Below, piece by piece: positions 54,027-63,088 of a DNA stretch of 64,000 nt (its first letter is position 1; every line of letters starts with the position of its first letter). The stretch comes from Gemmatimonadota bacterium (GTDB lineage Bacteria; Gemmatimonadota; Gemmatimonadetes; Gemmatimonadales; GWC2-71-9). The notes under the pieces were generated by a model that did no database searches, was not told where the DNA came from, and saw only the letters and a list, made by a program, of their open reading frames with translations. The translations under genes were made by a program, and so were the position numbers. Location of the stretch: contig SHZT01000004.1 of the NCBI GenBank assembly GCA_009692185.1, positions 62,001-126,000 of the forward strand. The letters are read 5' to 3'.

Positions 54027-55082
54027 CTACTTGCTGGTAATACGCCTTCCGATCTCGACATACCTCGTCTGCAACGCCGGCCAGTGCTTCACCCCCAGGA
54101 ATCGCCGCGACTCCTCGACATAGTCGTCCTGGTACAGAAACCCAAAGAGCCCGACGATCAGTGAATCCGAAAGGGCGAGCTGGTAGTACTGGTCCGCCCG
54201 GACCAGGAGCAACGCTGCGTTCGCCGAGTCCCGCGCAGGGTCGGCCGGGCGCGCCTGCCGTATGAACGCGTCGGCAAACAGCATGATCCTCTGGCCGGCG
54301 CCCAGTTTTCCCTCGATCTGGCTCACGTACCACGGAATCGGATGCACCGCCCGGTAGTCCGGCTCGCCGCAGCTGTCCCACGAGCCGTAGCAGTCGAATC
54401 CGAAATAGTAGTAGCCGGCCGGAACCGGGTTGGCCAGGTCCGAGAAGGCGGACTCCTGCGTGTCGAAGTCGATCGCCGAAAAGGAGAAGGCCAGCGGTAT
54501 GGCCGGGAACGTCGTCTTGATCAGCGAGGCAACGGTCTCCAGCCTCGCTTTCATGTCTGCAGCGGGTGTTCCAATGACCTTGCCCTGGGAGTACGGCTCG
54601 TCGAGCGGGTAGAGGAAGGCCACGTCCTGGATGTAGGGGCGCACGTGGTAGACGAAGTATTCCCAGTTGTCGGCGTATTTCGCCGTAAGTGTCAGGTTCT
54701 CCTCGAAAAAGACGTTATGCGGAACCGCGAGCGCCACCTTGAGGCCGAGGCGGTGTGCATAGGTAAGCCTGGAGATCAGGCCGGTCATGTCCGCGAGATC
54801 ACTGGCGCTGACCCACGAGATATTGACGTGCCCGCACACCTCGGCGGTGGCCGGTGTAAGCCAGGCGAACCCATCCCCGAAGTAGCCGAAATACGTCGGC
54901 ACGTGGCTCCCCGCCGGTGGACTGGCCGCGGGACCCAAGGCACTCCCGGTGCAAGCGAGGCTCGCAGGCTCGGTCGATAACCAGCATCCCGACAGGACGA
55001 TGGATATGGCGCACGCGGACGCGGCCACGAGTGGCCGCGTCGCGGGCCTACTTGCCCGTGATTTGCCGGCCGATCTCGACAT
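54027..55082 (-). CDS. secreted lipoprotein of unknown function, tandem paralog A
   Basis: About 351 residues with lipobox (AISIVLSGC). The mature part looks like a small TIM-barrel or glycosidase-type enzyme: VPTYFGYFGDGFAWLTPATA, CGHVNISWVSASDL, LGLKVALAVPHNVFFE, DVAFLYPLDEPYSQG (acidic loop), FGFDCYGSWDSCG and LFADAFIRQARPAD. Closely similar along its length to the next gene. The start is uncertain: ATG 55082 lies inside that gene's end, GTG 55028 is the other option. No family recognised. Confidence 0.7.
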   Translation of the reverse strand: MSRSAGKSRASRPATRPLVAASACAISIVLSGCWLSTEPASLACTGSALGPAASPPAGSHVPTYFGYFGDGFAWLTPATAEVCGHVNISWVSASDLADMTGLISRLTYAHRLGLKVALAVPHNVFFEENLTLTAKYADNWEYFVYHVRPYIQDVAFLYPLDEPYSQGKVIGTPAADMKARLETVASLIKTTFPAIPLAFSFSAIDFDTQESAFSDLANPVPAGYYYFGFDCYGSWDSCGEPDYRAVHPIPWYVSQIEGKLGAGQRIMLFADAFIRQARPADPARDSANAALLLVRADQYYQLALSDSLIVGLFGFLYQDDYVEESRRFLGVKHWPALQTRYVEIGRRITSK

Positions 55083-56061
55083 ACCTCGCCTGGAGCGCGG
55101 GCCAGTGCTTGACCCCGAAAAACCGTTGTCCGGCCTCGACGTAGTCGTCCTGGTAGAGGAACGGGAACAGCCCCACGATCGATGAATCTGAGAGTACCAG
55201 CTGGTAGTACTGGTCTGCCCGAGCCACGCGCAACACGGCTTCCACCGTGTCCTGGCCCGCGTTGGCGCGACGACCACGCCCCTGCCGGACGAACGCATCC
55301 GCGAAGATGAAGATCTTCTGGTTGGCGCTCAACTTCGCCTTGATCTGGTCCACGAACCACGGGATCGGATGCGCGGATTGCTTCCTTCCGCAGCGATCCC
55401 ACGAGCCGTAGCAGTCAAACCCGAAGTAGTCGTAGTTGGCGGGCAGGGGGTTATCCAGGTCCGCAAACGCCGATTTCCGTGGCTCGAAGTCCATTGCCGT
55501 GAACGTGAAGGCGACCGGCACTCCAGGGAAGGTCTGCTTGATGAGCAAGGAGACCGTTTCCAGCCTGACCTTCATGTCGGCCGCGCTGGTTTTTGCCCCT
55601 TTCGCCTGCAGGTACGGTTCGTCAACAGCGTAGAGGAACGCCACGTCGCTGATATTTGGCCTGACCTGGTCGGCGAAGGTCTTCCATTTGCCGGCGTAGT
55701 CGGTCGCGAGCGTCATGTCGGCCGCCCAGAATACGTCGGCCGGAATCGCGAGCGCGACCTTGAGCCCCAGCCGGTGTGCGTCTGCGACCTTGGCGAGCAG
55801 CGCGGGCGTGTTTGCGATATCGCTGCTGACCCAGGAGACGTTGACGTGTCCGGCTACCTCGGCCGTCGTTGACGAGAGCCACGTGAACCCGTCCCCGTAA
55901 TAGCCGAAATAGGCCGGCAGGTGTGCTGCCACGACCGGACTTCTGGCAGAGCTGAACAAGGCCGGCGTGACTACGGGCGGCGCGCTCGAGGCGGGCCGGC
56001 ACGCGCCCAGGAAGAGGATTGTCGCCCGCATGAACAGGGCTGCTCGCCGTGCGTCACTCAT
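55048..56061 (-). CDS. secreted lipoprotein of unknown function, tandem paralog B
   Basis: 337 residues with lipobox (ILFLGAC) and the same motif order as paralog A: LPAYFGYYGDGFTWLSSTTA, AGHVNVSWVSSD, LGLKVALAIPADVFWA, DVAFLYAVDEPYLQAK, FGFDCYGSWDRCG, IFIFADAFVRQGR, VGLFPFLYQDDYVEAGQRF and KHWPALQARYVEIGRQI. The DEPY and ADAF acidic residues, together with an alpha/beta periodicity, suggest a glycoside-hydrolase-like barrel; this is inference only. Confidence 0.72.
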   Translation of the reverse strand: MSDARRAALFMRATILFLGACRPASSAPPVVTPALFSSARSPVVAAHLPAYFGYYGDGFTWLSSTTAEVAGHVNVSWVSSDIANTPALLAKVADAHRLGLKVALAIPADVFWAADMTLATDYAGKWKTFADQVRPNISDVAFLYAVDEPYLQAKGAKTSAADMKVRLETVSLLIKQTFPGVPVAFTFTAMDFEPRKSAFADLDNPLPANYDYFGFDCYGSWDRCGRKQSAHPIPWFVDQIKAKLSANQKIFIFADAFVRQGRGRRANAGQDTVEAVLRVARADQYYQLVLSDSSIVGLFPFLYQDDYVEAGQRFFGVKHWPALQARYVEIGRQITGK

Positions 56062-56064
56062 TGG

Positions 56065-57204
56065 TCACCGCGCTTCAAGGACGGCCAGAATAACGTCGGC
56101 CTTCACCGACCGGGGTTCAGCCACGAACACCCGGAACCGCCGGGCGCTGTCGTGCAGGGCTCCGGCCACTCGTTGCAGGTCGAGGTCCACGTCGTCTACC
56201 GACCCGTCGCGCCGCTGAACCGGCAGGTCCACCGCGAGCATCGCCGGTTTGACAGGATAGTCCAACAGTACATCCCCTGCCTTCAATCCCAGCTCCTCCG
56301 CCAACGCGTCTTCGGCCCGCTCCGCCCGATCGGGGTCGGTCGCGATCCAGTCAACGGATCCTTCCGGCAGTTCCGATGACGGCAGTTCCAGCGCCCGTTT
56401 GTAGAGGCGCCGTTGCCGGAGTTGCTGCGCAAGCGGTGCGTCTGGCAGGGCGCGAAGTTTTTCCATCAGCGCCTCGTCGGTGCTCTGGGCGATCCATTCC
56501 GGGTCCAGCTCTTTCCGGGCGATCGCCGTGCGGACCATGCGCTTGAACATGGCGGTGGCGCTCCGTACCGCGTGGTGCCAGTACACGTTTCGGTACATCT
56601 GGTACTTGGCGAAGAGCAGGGACTCGAGCGCCGCGGCGCCCCGTTCGTGAATCCCGATCGTCAGCCCGCCCCGGTCGGCCTTCACCAAGGTCAGGCAATC
56701 CAGCAGCCGGTCCACGTCCACGTTCCCATACGGCACGCCGCACATGTGAGCGTCGCGCGTCAGGTAATCGATCTTGTCCAGGTCGAGCGAGCCGGAGATG
56801 AGTCCCTGGAGCGGGCTTCCGCTCCGGCCCAGAATCAGTTCCGCCACCCGCTCCACAGCGCGGGGCACACCGGTGCGGGTGAGGATGCCCGCGATCTCGG
56901 AGTGACGCAGTTGCTGCACGCCCAGCGCCTCGTGCGAGAGGAGGCCGGCTTCTTCCAGCGAGTGGGAAAACGGGTAGTGGCCGAGGTCGTGGAGCAGCGC
57001 GGCGAAGTGGACGAGGGGAATGTCGTCGGCGGGAACGCCGGCCAGGTGCCCGCGTTCGCCGAGGAGCGTGGTCGCGCGCCGGGCGAGGTGATACGTGCCC
57101 AGCGCGTGCTCGAACCGGTTGTGGGTCGCGCCGGGATACACCAGGAACGCGTGACCAAGCTGGCGGACATAGCGGAGACGCTGGAACGGCGAGGAGTCCA
57201 CCAA
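56065..57204 (-). CDS. HD-domain phosphohydrolase (dNTPase/SAMHD1-like)
   Basis: 379 residues from TTG 57204. HD motifs: SPFQRLRYVRQLGHAFLVYP, THNRFEHALGTYHLAR, LLHDLGHYPFSHSLEE, LDLDKIDYLTRDAHMCG. Matches the HD family that hydrolyses (d)NTPs or related phosphates; substrate unknown. In-frame codons upstream still read like family sequence (VIRDPLWSNIRIEPDALA, to about 57258), yet no ATG, GTG or TTG precedes them before a stop, so the true start is unclear. Its 5' side is tight against pckA. Confidence 0.85.
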   Translation of the reverse strand: MVDSSPFQRLRYVRQLGHAFLVYPGATHNRFEHALGTYHLARRATTLLGERGHLAGVPADDIPLVHFAALLHDLGHYPFSHSLEEAGLLSHEALGVQQLRHSEIAGILTRTGVPRAVERVAELILGRSGSPLQGLISGSLDLDKIDYLTRDAHMCGVPYGNVDVDRLLDCLTLVKADRGGLTIGIHERGAAALESLLFAKYQMYRNVYWHHAVRSATAMFKRMVRTAIARKELDPEWIAQSTDEALMEKLRALPDAPLAQQLRQRRLYKRALELPSSELPEGSVDWIATDPDRAERAEDALAEELGLKAGDVLLDYPVKPAMLAVDLPVQRRDGSVDDVDLDLQRVAGALHDSARRFRVFVAEPRSVKADVILAVLEAR

Positions 57205-57272
57205 CGCGAGCGCGTCGGGCTCGATCCGGATGTTGCTCCAGAGCGGATCGCGGATGACCTCGAAGTCGGGGG

Positions 57273-58883
57273 CTACGGTCCCGCCTTTCGCACGGCTTCG
57301 GTCACCTGGCTGGCGAATGTCTTGAAGTTTTCCCGGAACATGTCAGCCAGCTTCGCGGCGGCCGCGTCGTACTTGCCGGCATCTTTCCACGTCGAGCGCT
57401 GGTCCAGCACGCCCGCGGGAACGGACGGAACGGCAGTGGGGACCTCCAGGCCGAACACGGGGTCGCGGCGGGTGGGGACCGTGTCCAGCTTGCCCTCCAG
57501 CGCCGCGCGGATCATGGCGCGCGTGTGGGCCAGCGCCATGCGCTTGCCGACGCCGTAGGGACCGCCGGTCCAGCCGGTGTTGACCAGCCATGTGTGCACG
57601 CCGTGTTTGGCGATCCGCTCGCCCAGCATGGTGGCGTATTTCCCCGGCGGCAGGGGGAGAAACGGAGCGCCGAAGCAGGCGCTGAATGTTTCCTTGGGCT
57701 CGGTGACCCCACGCTCGGTACCCGCGGCCTTCGCGGTGTAGCCCGAGAGGAAGTGGTACATGGCCTGGTCCCCGCTCAGCCGGGCGATAGGCGGGAGGAC
57801 ACCGAAGGCATCGGCCGCGAGGAACACGATGTTCTTCGGGTGGCCGGCGCGGCCAGTGGCGACGTGGTTCGGAATGAAGTGAATCGGGTACGAGGCGCGG
57901 GTATTCTCGGTGATCGAGTCGTCGTCCAGGTCGATCTCCCGGGTGTCCGGGTTCATGACCACGTTCTCGAGGATCGTGCCGAACATGCGCGTGGTGGCGT
58001 AGATCTCGGGCTCGTCCTCCTTCGAAAGGCGAATCACCTTGGCGTAGCACCCGCCCTCGAAATTGAAGACCCCTTCGTCACTCCAGCCGTGCTCGTCGTC
58101 GCCGATCAGCTCGCGGGCCGGGTCGGCGGACAGGGTGGTCTTGCCGGTGCCGGAGAGCCCGAACAACACCGCGACGTCACCCTGCCTGCCCACGTTCGCC
58201 GAGCAGTGCATGGGGAGGACGTTCTGGTGCGGGTACAGGTAGTTGAGGATCGAGAACATCGATTTCTTCATTTCGCCGGCGTACTTGGTGCCGGCGATGA
58301 GCACGGTGCGGTCGCGGAAATTGACGGCGATCACCGTGCCCGAGCGCGTGCCGTGCCGTCCCGGGTCGGCCTGGTAATCCGGCGCGTGCAGGACGGTGAA
58401 CCCGGGCGTGAAGCCGGAGAGCTCCTCGGTGGCCGGCCGCAGGAACATGTTGTAGACGAACATGGCCTGCCACGCATTCGTCGTGACGAAACGCGTCGGA
58501 ACGCGGTAGCGGGGATCGGCGCCCGCAAACAGGTCACGCACGAACAGCTCGTCACGGCCCGCAAGGTAGGCGAGGATATCGTGATGCAGGACATCCCAGT
58601 GGGCGAGGGACATCGGCTGGTTGACCTTGCCCCACGCGATTTCCGCCTCCGAGGACGGTTCCTTCACGACGAACTTGTCGTTGGGGGACCGGCCGGTGTG
58701 GGGCGTGGTGACCGCGATGAATGCGCCGCCGTCGCTGACCTGCCCCTCGCCGCGGCGCACGGCGGCCTCGAAGAGGGCCTCCGGGTCCAGGTTCCATTGC
58801 ACCTGGCCCCTGGGCTTCAAGCCCGGGGCGATTTCGTGAGCGTCGTCCTGGAGGCGCGACTGCGACGGTATCCGGGTCGGCAT
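57273..58883 (-). CDS. pckA: phosphoenolpyruvate carboxykinase (ATP)
   Basis: Gluconeogenic enzyme: oxaloacetate + ATP to PEP + CO2 + ADP. 536 residues: [37 protein letters not shown]-loop [14 protein letters not shown], metal site [35 protein letters not shown] and the C-terminal [18 protein letters not shown] 58883. Upstream neighbour (17 bases) is the malic enzyme gene, giving a PEP-pyruvate-oxaloacetate node pair. Confidence 0.97.
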   Translation of the reverse strand: MPTRIPSQSRLQDDAHEIAPGLKPRGQVQWNLDPEALFEAAVRRGEGQVSDGGAFIAVTTPHTGRSPNDKFVVKEPSSEAEIAWGKVNQPMSLAHWDVLHHDILAYLAGRDELFVRDLFAGADPRYRVPTRFVTTNAWQAMFVYNMFLRPATEELSGFTPGFTVLHAPDYQADPGRHGTRSGTVIAVNFRDRTVLIAGTKYAGEMKKSMFSILNYLYPHQNVLPMHCSANVGRQGDVAVLFGLSGTGKTTLSADPARELIGDDEHGWSDEGVFNFEGGCYAKVIRLSKEDEPEIYATTRMFGTILENVVMNPDTREIDLDDDSITENTRASYPIHFIPNHVATGRAGHPKNIVFLAADAFGVLPPIARLSGDQAMYHFLSGYTAKAAGTERGVTEPKETFSACFGAPFLPLPPGKYATMLGERIAKHGVHTWLVNTGWTGGPYGVGKRMALAHTRAMIRAALEGKLDTVPTRRDPVFGLEVPTAVPSVPAGVLDQRSTWKDAGKYDAAAAKLADMFRENFKTFASQVTEAVRKAGP

Positions 58884-58900
58884 GATCCGATGAGTTCGAG

Positions 58901-61163
58901 TTAGGCGGAGCCGCCTCGCGACTGGCGCAGGCGCTCCTGGGCATCCACGGCCGCGATGACGGCGATGTTGACGATGTCGCTCACATCACTGCCGCGTTGT
59001 AGAACGTGTACCGGCCGGGCCATCCCGACGAGGATGGGGCCGATGGCCTGGGCGCCGCCGACGCGCCAGAGCAGTTTGTACGCGATATTGGCGGCGTTCA
59101 GGTCGGGGAATATTAACACGTTGGCCGACCGCCGCAGACGGGAAAACGGGTAGCGTTCCCGCAGGACCGATTCCATGACGGCGGTATCCACCTGCATTTC
59201 GCCGTCCACCATCAGGTTGGGATCCCGGGCCTGCAAGGTGCGCACGGCCTCGGCGACCGTGTCGGAGTGGGCGTGCCGGGTCTCGCCGAAGTTGGAGAAC
59301 GAGAGCATGGCCACGCGCGGCTCGATCCCGAGGCGCCTGACGAAGTCGGCGGTGGCCTGCGCGATATCGGCGAGGCGCGTGGTGTCGGGCGCGATGTTGA
59401 CCGTGCAGTCGGCGAAGAAATAGGTGTCCTGGGGCAGGATCATCATGTAGATGCCGCACACCGCCTGCTGGGCGTCCGCCACGCCAATGGTCTCGAGCGC
59501 GGGCCGGATCGTGTCCGGGTAGTTCATCTCCTCGCCCGCCACGAGCGCATCGGCGTCGCCGGCGGCGAGCATCATGCATCTGTAGTAGACCGGCTGGGCC
59601 ATGCGCGCCCGGGCTTCGGACAACGTGATCCCCTTCCGCTGGCGCCGAGTCCACAAGGCGCGGGCGTAGGTGTCCACGTGCGGCGAGGTCGCCGGGTCGC
59701 GCACCACGACGCCTTCGAGCGACACCCCCACGGTCTTCGCCACCTCCCGCACCTTCTTTTCCCGGCCGAGCAGGATCGGGTTGGCGATGTTCTCGTCCAC
59801 GAGGATGCGCGCGGCCCGCACCACGCGCGGGTCGTCTCCCTCGGGGAACACGATCCGCTTGGGGTCGGACGCGGCGCGGTTCGAGAGCCCGCGCATCACG
59901 GCACGGGCGCGGCCGAGCCTCGAGGGTGGCCCGATACTCCTCGACGTCCACCGCGCCGGGCGCCGCGCCCGAGGTCACCGCCGCCCACACTACCGCCGGC
60001 GCCACCCAGAGCAGGACGCGCGGATCGAACGGCTTGGGAATCAGGTAGTTGGCCCCGAACCGGAGCTGGTCGATGCCGTAGGCCCGGTTGACCGCGTCGG
60101 GCACGTCTTCCTTGGCCAGCGCGGCCAGGGCACGCGTGGCGGCCATCTTCATTTCTTCGTTGATCGCGCGGGCCCTCACGTCCAGGGCGCCGCGGAAGAT
60201 GAACGGGAATCCCAGGACGTTGTTCACCTGGTTCGGGAAATCGGACCGGCCGGTGGCGACAATCGCGTCGGGCCGCACCGCCATCACGTCCTCAGGCAGG
60301 ATTTCCGGGTCGGGGTTCGCCAGGGCGAAGATGATCGGCTTGTCGCCCATCTTCTTCACCATGTCCTTCTTGACCACGCCCCCGACCGACAGCCCGACGA
60401 ATACGTCGGCGTCCTTGAGAGCGTCGCTCAGCGTCCGCGCCTTGGTCTTGGCGGCGAAGCGGGCCTTGTACGCGTCCACCTTGTCGCGGCCCTGGTAGAC
60501 CACGCCTTCCCGATCCACCAGCAGCACGTGGTCCCGCTGGACGCCGAGCCGCACGTAGTGCTCGGCGGTCGCGATGGCGGCGGCGCCGGAGAACACGACC
60601 CGGATCTGCCCGATGTCTTTCCCCGTCACCTCGAGCGCGTTGAGCAGGGCGGCGCCGCTGATGATCGCCGTGCCGTGCTGGTCGTCATGGAAGACGGGAA
60701 TGGAGAGGGTCTTCCGCAACTCTTCCTCGATGCGGAAACAGTCAGGAGCGCGAATGTCCTCGAGGTTGATGCCGCCTACGGTGGGTTCGAGCAGCTGGCA
60801 GAAGCGAATGACTTCTTCCGGGTCCTGGGAGTTCACCTCGAGGTCGAACACGTCCAGATCGGCGAAAGTCTTGAAGAGAATCGCCTTGCCCTCCATGACG
60901 GGTTTTCCCGCCAGCGGGCCGATGTTGCCGAGGCCGAGCACCGCGGTCCCGTTGGTGACCACGGCCACCAGGTTGCCCCGGATGGTGTACTTGTAGGCCT
61001 CTTCGGGATTGGCCGCTATTTCCTGGCAGGGGATCGCGACGCCCGGCGTGTACGCCAGCGAAAGATCCCGCTGGTCGCGGAACGGCTTGGTGGGCACGAC
61101 CTGGATCTTCCCGGGCCGCCCGCCAGCGTGGTAGTCCAATGCATCTTTGCGCAACGTGCTCAT
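58901..61163 (-). CDS. maeB: NADP-malic enzyme with phosphotransacetylase-like domain (MaeB type), frameshifted near 59920
   Basis: Oxidative decarboxylation of malate to pyruvate. N-terminal malic domain: [83 protein letters not shown]-terminal PTA-like regulatory domain: [70 protein letters not shown]. The frame breaks at about 59919-59925, after EEYRATLEA; the correct frame resumes at [15 protein letters not shown]. 2263 nt, which adding two bases would restore (754 residues). The break is between domains, in GC-rich sequence. Confidence 0.9.
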
Positions 61164-61227
61164 GACGAATCCTGCCGACGCAACAAGGAAGGCCAGCGTA
61201 ACCCCGGGCGGGGCAAGGTGTCAAGAA

Positions 61228-61860
61228 TTACGTGCGGCGTGTGTCGAGCGCGTTGATCATCGCCACCCGTCGGGCGTGGCGGTCGCCCCCGAAGGGCGTT
61301 GTGAGGAAGACTTGAGCTATGTCGGCCGCCAGGCGTTCCCCGATCAATCCACCACCCAGCGTGAGCACGTTGGCGTCGTTGTGCTCCCTCGCGTTCCTGG
61401 CGGTGGTGAGGTCATAGCACAGGGCCGCGCGTACGCCCGCGATTTTGTTCGCGACCATCGCGCTCCCGATCCCCGCGCCGTCCACCATGATGCCGAACCG
61501 CGCGCCACCGCTCGCCACGAGGTCCGCCACGTGCGCGGCGTAGATGGGGTAGTCCACCGCTTCGGTGCCCGGGCAGCCGACGTCGTTGTGCTCGAGACCC
61601 AACTCCTTGATGGCCGTCTTGAGCGATTCCTTGAGCCGGAACCCGCCGTGGTCTGAGCCCAGGGCGACGACGAAACTGGCGGGAGGGGCAGGAGGGGCAG
61701 GAGGGGCAGGAGCCGGGCCCTGCGCGTTGAGTGCGACGCCCAACGCGCTCGCCGCATCCCGTGCCGCCGGCGTGACCAGGTCGTCGGGGCCGATCTCCAG
61801 CGCCTTGCCACTCCGGGCGGCGTCCCGAATGGTGCGTTCGGTTATCACCCTTCGCTTCAT
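61228..61860 (-). CDS. rpiB: ribose-5-phosphate isomerase B with N-terminal extension
   Basis: Interconverts ribose-5-P and ribulose-5-P. 210 residues. RpiB core from about residue 63: FVVALGSDHGGFRLKESL, NDVGCPGTEAVDYPIYA, GIMVDGAGIGSAMVANK, IAGVRAALCYDLTTAR, REHNDANVLTLGGGLIG. The usual catalytic Cys in DGTGIG-type loop is replaced by Ala in VDGAGIGS. The N-terminal ~45 residues (VITERTIRDAARSG, DDLVTPAARDAASALGV) form a separate helical module, joined by a Pro/Ala linker from tandem 9-base repeats. Overlaps the next gene by ATGA. Confidence 0.9.
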   Translation of the reverse strand: MKRRVITERTIRDAARSGKALEIGPDDLVTPAARDAASALGVALNAQGPAPAPPAPPAPPASFVVALGSDHGGFRLKESLKTAIKELGLEHNDVGCPGTEAVDYPIYAAHVADLVASGGARFGIMVDGAGIGSAMVANKIAGVRAALCYDLTTARNAREHNDANVLTLGGGLIGERLAADIAQVFLTTPFGGDRHARRVAMINALDTRRT

Positions 61861-62489
61861 GGCGTGATATCGGAGGCGGTGTGATACAGCCGCTGGGCGC
61901 TGGCTCCGTCCCGCGATGACAGCTCCCGCGCCTGTACGACCCCGAATGGGGCACCATACATGATGTCCGTGACCCGGTCACTGTGCTGGAGCAGCCCGAT
62001 GGTGTGCCCGATCTCATGCACGGTCACCCGCGCCAAACAGTTGGCAACCTGCTCGGCCGTGAACCCCGCGAACCAGCGCAACGTGACGACGATGGGCAGT
62101 GCCATGTGATTGTCGGTTCCCACGGTCAGCGTGGTCCGGCCGTCACAGGCCGGGGCGGGCGGCGCGGTGGAGAGCGGGGCGGTGGGCGGCGCCGACCCCG
62201 TGATTTCAATCCGCACCTGCATGGTCGTCGAGTCCGTGATTCTCGTTCCTTCGAATTCGCCGTACAGGAACTGGTCCTCCCATGAACGGATTCCTTCATC
62301 TACATAGGCCGGCAGGGCCCCCTTGGGCTCCGCCCAGTAGCGGACCGGCATGCGGCCGGCATTCCAATGGAATACGAGATTATCGGGCTGGGAGCGGAAA
62401 GCATATCCCGCCGGACGGTCCGGCTGGGTGATGGCACAGCCGACCGTTGCCATGGCGACTAGCGGGAACAGGGCACGGCGCGGTTTCAA
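61857..62489 (-). CDS. matrixin-like zinc metalloprotease lipoprotein
   Basis: 210-residue exported protein with lipobox (LVAMATVGC) and metzincin motif VTVHEIGHTIGLLQHSD (HExxHxxGxxH) followed by a Met-turn DRVTDIMYG. Short for a secreted protease and without a propeptide cysteine switch seen. Likely cleaves surface or extracellular proteins. Translationally coupled on both sides (ATGA overlaps with rpiB downstream and with the outer-membrane-type gene upstream). Confidence 0.85.
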   Translation of the reverse strand: MKPRRALFPLVAMATVGCAITQPDRPAGYAFRSQPDNLVFHWNAGRMPVRYWAEPKGALPAYVDEGIRSWEDQFLYGEFEGTRITDSTTMQVRIEITGSAPPTAPLSTAPPAPACDGRTTLTVGTDNHMALPIVVTLRWFAGFTAEQVANCLARVTVHEIGHTIGLLQHSDRVTDIMYGAPFGVVQARELSSRDGASAQRLYHTASDITP

Positions 62490-63088
62490 TTGACGGCGAT
62501 CCGCGAGAGCGTGAGCGACAGGGTCAACCGATGGACCGACTGCGCGCCCGAGAAACCGTCGTCGCGCAGTTTCGTGGTGGTGAACCGGTGCAAGTCATAG
62601 GCCAGCTCGATGATCATCCGCAGCCCATTCCCCGCCGTTCGTTCCGTTCCCAGCCCGAACCCGACCAGCGGCAGAATGGGCGCCCCACCGGAGAACAGGT
62701 TGCCGTCGGTGTGATCGGGATCATACGCGATGGCCCCGATGGATGCCCGTGCGACGATCGAGCGGAGCATTACTCGGGACAGCGACAGGGTGGGCGTCCA
62801 GACGGTGAGCGGCACGATGACTTCCGACGAGTCACCGGAGTGGCGGGAGAGATGGGCCCAGGACGTGCTGAACCCCAGCGCGACCCGCCACAACGAGTCC
62901 AGGTCGTTCTCCAGCGTGAAGCCCAGGTTCGGAGCCGGGGCGGTGCGCGCGGAGATCCGCTGGACGATCGAGTCCGTGACGAGCGCGGACGACCCGGTGA
63001 CGCCGGCCCGGAGGCCGATCCGCAGCTGGGCGGTGGCCGGAGTCGTGAACGCGCAGAGCGCCACGAGCAGGACGGCGGGGTGAATCAT
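62486..63088 (-). CDS. outer-membrane-type beta-barrel protein, hypothetical
   Basis: 200 residues with signal peptide (AVLLVALCAFTTPATA) and alternating hydrophobic/polar strands typical of a small beta-barrel (LRIGLRAGVTGSSALV, PNLGFTLENDLDSLWRVALG, EVIVPLTVWTPTLSLSRVML), ending with LTLSLTLSRIAVN, a terminal strand. No family recognised. ATG 63088 overlaps the glycosyltransferase stop (ATGA). Confidence 0.7.
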   Translation of the reverse strand: MIHPAVLLVALCAFTTPATAQLRIGLRAGVTGSSALVTDSIVQRISARTAPAPNLGFTLENDLDSLWRVALGFSTSWAHLSRHSGDSSEVIVPLTVWTPTLSLSRVMLRSIVARASIGAIAYDPDHTDGNLFSGGAPILPLVGFGLGTERTAGNGLRMIIELAYDLHRFTTTKLRDDGFSGAQSVHRLTLSLTLSRIAVN

